Assembly: GCA_041485905.1 (NCBI GenBank)
Contig: JBGPKK010000257.1
Location: 1-5,952, forward strand
Origin: JAHFUI01 sp041485905
GTDB lineage: Bacteria > Acidobacteriota > Vicinamibacteria > Vicinamibacterales > CAVVIG01
DNA length: 5,952 nt
Direction: 5' to 3'
Shown: one piece after another, positions 1 to 4,867 of the stretch
How the letters are laid out: every line of letters starts with the position of its first letter
How positions within the stretch are numbered: the first letter of the stretch is position 1
The notes under the pieces: model-generated
What the model saw: only the letters and a program-made list of their open reading frames with translations
The model's database searches: none
What the model was told of the DNA's origin: nothing
Position numbers and translations under genes: made by a program

Positions 1-81
1 GCCGTCGGCGTGGAGGACTACGTCCGCTTCATGGAACTCCACACGCGACACCACGGCAAGCAGATGGCGGACCGTCATTGA
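1..81 (+). CDS. C-terminal end of a probable DinB-family protein (partial)
   Basis: Frame 1 is open from the window edge to a TGA at 79-81, giving 26 residues that end a larger protein lying mostly outside the window. The tail contains DYVRFMELHTRHHGKQM. A helix with paired histidines followed by Lys/Arg-Gln (HTRHHxKQ) is typical of the last helix of DinB-like four-helix-bundle proteins, where histidines contribute to a metal site. DinB-like proteins are damage-inducible or thiol-transferase-like, and mostly of unknown function. The family call rests on this short motif only. Its stop lies 92 bp before the start chosen for the next gene, so the two could be co-transcribed. Confidence 0.45.
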   Translation, partial: AVGVEDYVRFMELHTRHHGKQMADRH

Positions 82-173
82 GGATGGAAGGACTGACACG
101 GGCGCGGGCGGAGCCCTCTGGCGAGTCGCTTCCCCTCGTGTGCTCCCCCATCAGGATCAGCACGGGCTCCCCT

Positions 174-581
174 ATGGCATACGACGACAAGCTCGCGAAT
201 CGTATTCGGCAGGTGTTTGGAGCACGCGGAGACATCACCGAACGCAAGATGTTCGGCGGTCTTGCGTTTCTGTGTCGGGGTCGCATGTGCTGCGGCATCG
301 TCGGCCATGATTTGATGGTACGGGTCGTGGAAGACGAGTTCGACGCCGTCAAGCGCGGACGTCATGTCCGGCCCATGGACTTCACGGGCACACCGCTGAG
401 AGGATTCGTGTACGTCGCGCCGCCCGGTTTCCGCAGGGCGGCCGCGCTCCGCACCTGGCTGTCTCGGGGGGAACGGTTCGTCCAGGCGAAGGCAGCGCAA
501 CTGGCCCGGCCCAGCGCCCGCCGGAAGAGGCGCTCCGGCGCAGGTGCCAGCCGGACCTCGCGGGCTCGCCGGCCGCATTGA
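174..581 (+). CDS. TfoX N-terminal-domain protein
   Basis: This is a 135-residue cytoplasmic protein. Residues 1-105 match the TfoX_N fold: an MAYDD start, a MFGGLAF segment at 26-32, MCCGIVG at 38-44, DLMVRV at 46-51, RPMDFTG at 66-72 and RGFVYV at 76-81. TfoX/Sxy regulates competence in some gammaproteobacteria, but stand-alone TfoX_N proteins in other phyla have no settled role, so competence should not be inferred. The ORF is open back to a TTG at 78, but the family normally begins at MAYD(D/E), so ATG 174 is chosen. No convincing ribosome-binding site lies before it; an AGGAT at 153-157 is too far away. Residues 108-135 form an Arg-rich tail (about ten Arg plus a Lys) beyond the usual family end. 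It may bind nucleic acid, or may be read-through into decayed DNA. Domain call firm, function uncertain. Confidence 0.88.
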   Translation: MAYDDKLANRIRQVFGARGDITERKMFGGLAFLCRGRMCCGIVGHDLMVRVVEDEFDAVKRGRHVRPMDFTGTPLRGFVYVAPPGFRRAAALRTWLSRGERFVQAKAAQLARPSARRKRRSGAGASRTSRARRPH

Positions 582-599
582 ACGAGACCAGAACAAGCA

Positions 600-780
600 C
601 TGTTCCTTCAGCGTCATCGGCACGCCGTGCAGCGGCCAGAGTGGACGGCCGGCCGCGCGTGTGGCATCGGCTTCGAGGGCTTCGGCGCGCGCCTCATCGA
701 ATCGCTGGACGACCACAGCGTTCTGGGCTCATCTGAGCCGCACGAATCGCGTCGGCATGCGTGCCAGAAATTGCGTCTGT
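600..780 (-). pseudogene. Remnant of an amidase-signature enzyme (N-terminal part, broken)
   Basis: On the minus strand, bases 725-600 encode QNAVVVQRFDEARAEA, then EADATRAAGRPLWPLHG and VPMTLKEQ. This is the conserved N-terminal region of amidase-signature hydrolases: xNAVV, an Ala/Glu-rich helix, then G-P-LHGVPxTxKE, in which the Lys is the first catalytic residue. Reading back, the frame meets a stop (TGA at about 733-731). In a neighbouring frame, 780-724 encodes TDAISGTHADAIRAAQMSP, which resembles the family's extreme N-terminus (A-x-AIRARQVSP). About 20 residues that should lie between the two are missing, suggesting a frame-changing deletion. After KEQ the similarity stops abruptly near 600, so the catalytic Ser-Ser-Lys core is absent. 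The second segment is a firm match by eye; the first is weaker. It cannot encode an active enzyme. Confidence 0.6.
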
Positions 781-821
781 GGCGGCAGCTAAGAGGGCCG
801 CGCGCGGAGCCGGGATCAAGG

Positions 822-849
822 CCGATAGCCCGCGTAAAGCGCGGGTCGG
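822..849. repeat. Isolated GC-rich hairpin
   Basis: CCCGCG at 829-834 and CGCGGG at 840-845 form a perfect 6-bp stem around the 5-base loop TAAAG. Flanking CCGA (822-825) and TCGG (846-849) can add four more pairs across a 3-base bulge. It sits in the convergent intergenic region but has no following T run, so it is not a standard intrinsic terminator. It could be a terminator of another kind, a member of a dispersed palindromic repeat family, or chance in GC-rich DNA. Only one copy is visible in the window. Confidence 0.4.
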
Positions 850-928
850 AGCAACGCGACGAGCCTTGAGCCGTCCCGTCGCCGGGGGAAGAGCGAACGA
901 AGACACGAACTAACGCGCGCCAGTCGAT

Positions 929-2176
929 TCAGCGGCCCTTGGGCCAAACGACGCCCTGCTCCGCCTTCGTCACAGGACCCACGCCTTTGTAGATGAACCG
1001 CTGGACGCGTGCTCCGGTATACGTCTCGGCGGTATAGAGATTCCCCTTCGAATCGGTCGCCAGGTTATGGACGCCGAAGAACTGCCCCGGGGCGCGCCCA
1101 CCATCGCCGAACGACGTCAACACTTCCAGCGAGCTGCGTAGCAGAATGTTGATCTTTTCGTCGACGCCGTTGGCCGCGTAGATATAGGTCTGCTGGGGGT
1201 CTCTCGAAAACGTCATGTCCCACACAGAACCCGACCGGAACGTGTTGGGATCGATGAAGACTTCCTTCACGAACGTGCCGTCCTTGCGGAAGACCTGAAT
1301 CCGATCGTTCACCCGATCGCAGACATATACCAGCCCGTCATTTGCAACGATCGCGCAATGGACCGTGTTGAACTGCTGCGATGGGGTGCTTTTGGGATTG
1401 TACCCGGGCATCTTTTCGTCGCTCGGCTTGTTGCCGTAGGCGCCCCAATGCCGCTTGTACTTCCCGCTGTCGGTGTCGAATACAATGACACGGCGGTTGC
1501 CGTACCCGTCGGCGATGTACACCTCATTGGCCGACACGTCTTCATAGATCTTCGTCGGCTGCCAGAAGTTTTCGATGTCATTGCTGCCGTTGTGGACGCC
1601 ATGTTTGCCCAACTGGAAAAGAAGCGTCCCAGCGCTGCTGAACTTGAGGACCTGCGTGTCTCTGGCGCCATTGCCAGCCAGCCAGATGTTGCCCTTGTGG
1701 TCGACGGTGATCCCGTGATTGCTGTCCGGCCAGTCGTATCCTTGACCGGGACCGCCCCAGGATTTCACCAAGTTCCCCGCCTGGTCGTAGACAAGAACGG
1801 GTGGGGCAACCTTGCAGCACTTGCCGATAGACCCTGAACCGGCTGTCGGCTGAGAACTTGGAGCTCCCGGCTGGGCCTCGTCATCTTTGCCTCTGGCTTC
1901 GCCGACCTTGATGTCGGCGGCCTTGAAGTTGTCTTCGACGGTGTTCGGCCGATGGATGGTCCAGACGTTGTCCTGTGCATCTGCCGAGAGACCGATGGTC
2001 GAGCCAGTGACCCAGTGATTGGACAAGGGCTTTGGCCAGAACGGATCGACTTCAAAGATCGGCGCCTGCCTGGCGACGCCCTGAGCATTCAGCGATGGGC
2101 GATGCGCGCCAAGGTTACCGAGCGTGAGCACAATTGCCGCAATCACGCCAATGTGTCTTGCGATCCTCAGATTCAT
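929..2176 (-). CDS. Exported peptidyl-alpha-hydroxyglycine alpha-amidating lyase-like NHL propeller
   Basis: This 415-residue periplasmic protein has a signal peptide (MNLRIARH, hydrophobic 9-24, likely cleavage near LNA-Q at 31-32). The rest is a six-bladed NHL-type beta-propeller with blade repeats such as GNLVKSWG, GNIWLAGNG, NEVYIADGYGNRRV, GLVYVCDRVNDRIQVF and GNLYTAE. PAL enzymes split a peptidyl-alpha-hydroxyglycine into a peptide amide and glyoxylate. Compared from memory with rat PAL, the zinc histidines 585/690/786 match H154 (HGITVD), H273 (TVHC) and H370 (GVHN). Tyr654 matches Y225 (DGYGNRR), Arg706 matches R288 (CDRVNDRI) and Arg533 probably matches R76 (IHRPN). There is no monooxygenase (PHM) domain. 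Residues 91-118 form a polar Gly/Ser/Pro-rich insertion followed by vicinal Cys120-Cys121. ATG 2176 is preferred over the upstream 2254 start because it begins a proper signal peptide and has a ribosome-binding site. Substrate unknown; family call strong, peptide-amidating activity unproven. Confidence 0.85.
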   Translation of the reverse strand: MNLRIARHIGVIAAIVLTLGNLGAHRPSLNAQGVARQAPIFEVDPFWPKPLSNHWVTGSTIGLSADAQDNVWTIHRPNTVEDNFKAADIKVGEARGKDDEAQPGAPSSQPTAGSGSIGKCCKVAPPVLVYDQAGNLVKSWGGPGQGYDWPDSNHGITVDHKGNIWLAGNGARDTQVLKFSSAGTLLFQLGKHGVHNGSNDIENFWQPTKIYEDVSANEVYIADGYGNRRVIVFDTDSGKYKRHWGAYGNKPSDEKMPGYNPKSTPSQQFNTVHCAIVANDGLVYVCDRVNDRIQVFRKDGTFVKEVFIDPNTFRSGSVWDMTFSRDPQQTYIYAANGVDEKINILLRSSLEVLTSFGDGGRAPGQFFGVHNLATDSKGNLYTAETYTGARVQRFIYKGVGPVTKAEQGVVWPKGR

Positions 2177-2413
2177 GGTCACCCTTTCATTCCAATCCTC
2201 GTTGAGGCGACGCCTGGCAAGGCCAGCGGGCACCCCATGAGCCGCAGCCTGCAAACGACGAAAATCTACGGGGACAATAGTGGAGACGCGGGCCTAGCGC
2301 CACAACAAAACTTTCAGTCTCGCCAACCTGCGTAGATCCTGGGGCTTCGGGCCTGTTACACTCCGGGACCGGCGACAGGGCGAACCCCTGCGCGACAATC
2401 GAGGGCGTATCCA
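2177..2413. promoter_or_regulatory. Divergent intergenic control region
   Basis: This 237-bp gap separates two head-to-head units, so both promoters should lie here unless transcription enters from further away. No clear -35/-10 pair was found. TACACT at 2357-2362 is a weak plus-strand -10 candidate without a matching -35. An inverted pair, ATCTACG (2264-2270) and CGTAGAT (2331-2337), is spaced 60 bases apart and could be half-sites of an operator, but a 7-bp match may be chance. GAGGG at 2401-2405, eight bases before ATG 2414, is the ribosome-binding site of the cytochrome gene. Function inferred from gene layout, not from a recognised motif. Confidence 0.45.
2182..2187 (-). promoter_or_regulatory. 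Ribosome-binding site that fixes the PAL-like start
   Basis: The minus strand reads AAAGGG here, five bases before the ATG at 2176-2174. This supports the signal-peptide start over the in-frame ATG 78 bases further upstream, which would add an N-terminus with no export-signal character. Confidence 0.6.
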
Positions 2414-3178
2414 ATGTGGCGAGCTGGTGTGGTGTTGGCGTTTGCAGTGACTGTGGCGGTCGCCTCGCTGGTGGCCCAGCATGGCTACTCGCCGGCCGAA
2501 GTCGCCGAAGGCGGCCGGCTGTTTCAAGCCAGTTGCGCGAGGTGTCATGGGGCCGACGGCGACGCCGTGGCCGGCGTGAACTTCGCCCGAGGCCAGTTCC
2601 GTCGTGCCACGACCGACGACGAGATTGTCCGGATTATCACAGCGGGAATCCCGGGGACCGGCATGCCCCCGGGCAATTTTTCGGAATTCGACGCGGGCCG
2701 GATCGTCGCCTACCTGCGGTCGATGACTGCGACTCCGACAGCGAGCGCCGGCGGACCGGGCGACGCGGCCCGCGGCAAGGCCGTGGTCGAGGGCAAGGGG
2801 CAGTGCCTCACCTGCCATCGAGTGGACGGGGCGGGCTCACAGCTCGGTCCCGATCTGAACAGTGTTGGACCGCTGCGGCGCACAGGCGAATTGCAGCGAT
2901 CGCTGCTCGATCCGGACGCGGAGATCGTCGACGACAATCGGTTCGCCCGCGTGGTCACTCGTGGCGGCGAGACGATCACCGGTCGGCTGCTCAACCAGGA
3001 CAGCTTCTCGATCCAGTTGTTTGACGCGAAGGAACGTTTGCTCTCGTTCACGAAGTCCGATCTGCGGGAGTACGCGATTCTCAGGAGCTCCCCGATGCCG
3101 TCGTACCGGGGGACGCTGAGCACCGAGGAGCTGGCCGATGTCGTCAGCTACCTTCGTTCATTGAAAGGCAGGCCATGA
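2414..3178 (+). CDS. Exported di-haem c-type cytochrome
   Basis: This 254-residue protein starts with a signal peptide (MWRAGVVLAF..., cleavage near LVA-Q at 21-22). Two class-I cytochrome c domains follow. Domain 1 has the haem site CARCH at 41-45 with Met84 (GTGMPPG) as probable distal ligand. Domain 2 has CLTCH at 131-135 with Met228 (SSPMPSY) as probable ligand. Between the second haem site and its Met lies an insertion of about 65 residues with LLDPDAEIVDDN, GGETITGRLLNQD and the hydrophobic FSIQLFD. This is typical of the Pirellula/Verrucomicrobium-type haem-binding domain (TIGR02603-like) also seen in Acidobacteriota. It should accept electrons in the periplasm, most plausibly from the PQQ dehydrogenases encoded next. 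Its TGA overlaps the next start (ATGA at 3175-3178), implying translational coupling. The start has GAGGG eight bases upstream. Confidence 0.92.
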   Translation: MWRAGVVLAFAVTVAVASLVAQHGYSPAEVAEGGRLFQASCARCHGADGDAVAGVNFARGQFRRATTDDEIVRIITAGIPGTGMPPGNFSEFDAGRIVAYLRSMTATPTASAGGPGDAARGKAVVEGKGQCLTCHRVDGAGSQLGPDLNSVGPLRRTGELQRSLLDPDAEIVDDNRFARVVTRGGETITGRLLNQDSFSIQLFDAKERLLSFTKSDLREYAILRSSPMPSYRGTLSTEELADVVSYLRSLKGRP

Positions 3179-4836
3179 CAGGTCGAGTCCTGAAGCGCGG
3201 GATCGTCGGTGCCGCGCTCGTGGCATCCGCCGCAGCGTTCAACTCCAGCTGGACCACTGTGGTCGCCCAGGTGTCCTTCGATCGCCTCCTGCGCTCCGCC
3301 GAGGAACCACAGAACTGGCTGACGTACTCCGGCACGACGATGAGCCAGCGCTACAGTCTGCTCACGCAGGTGACGGCCGCCAACGTGAAGAACCTCGAGC
3401 AGCAGTGGGTGTTCCAAGCGCAATCGCTCGAGAAATTCGAAGCCACGCCGCTCGTCGTCGACGGCGTCATCTACACGGTCCAGGCGCCCAACGACGTGGT
3501 CGCGCTCGATGCGCTGACCGGCCGCGCGTTCTGGATCTACTCGCACGTGCCGTCGCCGCTGGCGCGGCCGTGCTGCGGCCGCGTCAATCGTGGTCTGGCG
3601 ATTCTGGGCAACACGCTGTTCCTGGCGACGCTCGACGATCATCTGATCGCCCTCGACGCCAAGAGCGGCCGTCTGGTCTGGAACGTCACGATCGAAGGCG
3701 CGCGGCCCGAAGCCGGGTATGCCTTTACCGTGGCTCCTCTCGTCGTCAAGAACAAGATCATCATCGGCGTGGCCGGTGCGGAATTCGGCGTTCGTGGATT
3801 CCTCGCCGCCTTCGATGCGACAACCGGGGGCGAGCTCTGGCGATTCAACACGGTGCCGGGACCAGGCGAGGCCGGAAACACAACCTGGGCGGGCGACTCC
3901 TGGAAGCGAGGCGGCGCCAGCGTCTGGGTCACCGGTTCCTACGATCCCGACCTGAACCTGACGTATTGGGGACTCGGCAATCCAGGGCCTGACTGGAACG
4001 GCGCCAGCCGCGAAGGCGACAACTTGTACAGCGATGGCGTGGTCGCGCTCGACGCGGACACCGGCACACTCAAATGGCACTTCCAGTTCACCCCGCACGA
4101 CGAGATGGACTACGACTCGACGCAAGTGCCGGTGCTGGCCGATCTCGAGTGGCAAGGCCGCATGCGCAAGGTGATGTTGTGGGCCAATCGCAACGGCTTT
4201 CTGTACGTGCTCGACCGCACGAATGGGCAGTTCCTGCTCGGCAAGCCGTTCGTGAAGGTGACGTGGGCCAGCGGGCTCGACGACAAAGGCCGCCCCATCC
4301 GTGTGCAGAGTCCAACCGAGGAAGGCGTCGTCATTTTCCCGCACGCCGTCGGCGGCACCAATTGGATGTCGCCGTCGTTCAGCCCGCGCACCGGCCTGTT
4401 CTACATTCCGAGCCTGATGGACAGTTACGCGACGTTTCCCAGGCGCGCGGTCGAGTTCGTCGAGGGACGTGTGTTCGTGGGAGCGTTCCCCGTCGGGCCC
4501 ATCCAGGCGCTGCGCGGCGGCCCCATCAACCGTCGAATCCCCGAGCAGGGGTACGGCGCCATTCAGGCGTTCGATCCGAAGACCGGCACCCAGAAATGGA
4601 TCTTCAAACTGGCCGATCTCACCGACAGTGGTGTGCTGAGCACTGCATCTGATCTGGTATTCGCGGGTAGCCGTGAGGGATATTTCTTTGCGCTGGATGC
4701 CCGCGACGGCTCGCTCCTGTGGAAGGCGAACCTGGGCGGCAATGTGGCATCAGGCCCCATCACGTATGCCGTCAACGGACGCCAATATGTCGCGGTCTCG
4801 GCCGGCAATTCGCTCTTCGCCTACGCGTTGCGGTAG
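3175..4836 (+). CDS. PQQ-dependent alcohol dehydrogenase, methanol/ethanol dehydrogenase type
   Basis: This 553-residue periplasmic quinoprotein has a signal peptide (MTGRVLKRG, hydrophobic 10-22, cleavage near VVA-Q at 31-32). An eight-bladed PQQ propeller follows, with repeated ALDxxTGxxxW tryptophan-docking motifs (VVALDALTGRAFW, IALDAKSGRLVW, VALDADTGTLKW, ALDARDGSLLW). Active-site features are a vicinal Cys133-Cys134 (RPCCGRVNRG), Glu203 (GAEFGVRG), Trp243 (GDSWKRGG), Asn269 (GLGNPGP), Asp312 as probable catalytic base, Asp314 in a DYD motif, and Arg339 (ANRNGF). Glu, Asn and the two Asp match the full metal set of lanthanide-type XoxF enzymes, whereas calcium-type MxaF has Ala at the last position. 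No C-terminal haem domain is present, so it needs an outside acceptor, most likely the cytochrome just upstream. It starts inside the cytochrome stop codon, with AAAGG at 3164-3168 as ribosome-binding site. Substrate cannot be read from sequence: primary alcohols and larger polyols are both possible. Confidence 0.93.
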   Translation: MTGRVLKRGIVGAALVASAAAFNSSWTTVVAQVSFDRLLRSAEEPQNWLTYSGTTMSQRYSLLTQVTAANVKNLEQQWVFQAQSLEKFEATPLVVDGVIYTVQAPNDVVALDALTGRAFWIYSHVPSPLARPCCGRVNRGLAILGNTLFLATLDDHLIALDAKSGRLVWNVTIEGARPEAGYAFTVAPLVVKNKIIIGVAGAEFGVRGFLAAFDATTGGELWRFNTVPGPGEAGNTTWAGDSWKRGGASVWVTGSYDPDLNLTYWGLGNPGPDWNGASREGDNLYSDGVVALDADTGTLKWHFQFTPHDEMDYDSTQVPVLADLEWQGRMRKVMLWANRNGFLYVLDRTNGQFLLGKPFVKVTWASGLDDKGRPIRVQSPTEEGVVIFPHAVGGTNWMSPSFSPRTGLFYIPSLMDSYATFPRRAVEFVEGRVFVGAFPVGPIQALRGGPINRRIPEQGYGAIQAFDPKTGTQKWIFKLADLTDSGVLSTASDLVFAGSREGYFFALDARDGSLLWKANLGGNVASGPITYAVNGRQYVAVSAGNSLFAYALR

Positions 4837-4867
4837 GAGAACCTCAAGATTGCTCTGGGAGGGCGCC

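Larger units (their letters stand above)
582..928. other. 347-bp stretch without an intact gene between convergent genes
   Basis: This lies between the TfoX-domain gene (reading right) and the PAL-like gene (reading left). It contains the amidase remnant and the 822-849 hairpin, both listed separately. The short open frames here (for example 544-792 and 627-869 on the plus strand, 694-906 on the minus strand) show no recognisable whole domain and no good ribosome-binding site. No T-rich intrinsic terminator was found, although two genes should end here. Bases 850-928 hold nothing I can identify. Confidence 0.6.

Noticed and set aside
78..173. N-terminal extension of the TfoX-domain protein from a TTG at 78 overlapping the previous stop
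   Set aside because: The TTGA overlap is tempting, but the 32 extra residues are not part of the family and MAYDD at 174 is the usual family start.
934..945. Palindromic GGCCC-TT-GGGCC near the end of the PAL-like gene as a terminator
   Set aside because: It lies inside the last codons, has a 2-base loop too short for a hairpin, and has no T run; it results from codons for Trp-Pro-Lys-Gly-Arg.
1358..1837. Plus-strand open frame of 159 codons opposite the PAL-like gene
   Set aside because: Antisense shadow. The minus-strand protein explains this stretch fully, with propeller repeats and a signal peptide.
2177..2254. Longer start for the PAL-like protein at 2254
   Set aside because: The 26 extra residues would place charged sequence before the signal peptide, while ATG 2176 has a ribosome-binding site and begins a standard export signal.
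3573..3584. CCG and GCGGCC-rich direct repeats within the first PQQ dehydrogenase
   Set aside because: Short repeats expected from codon bias in GC-rich coding DNA; they encode the conserved RPCCGR motif region.
3148..4344. Minus-strand open frame of 398 codons opposite the first PQQ dehydrogenase
   Set aside because: It lies antisense to a gene with clear motifs, is rich in His, Arg, Val and Gly as expected of a shadow frame in GC-rich DNA, and shows no recognisable domain.
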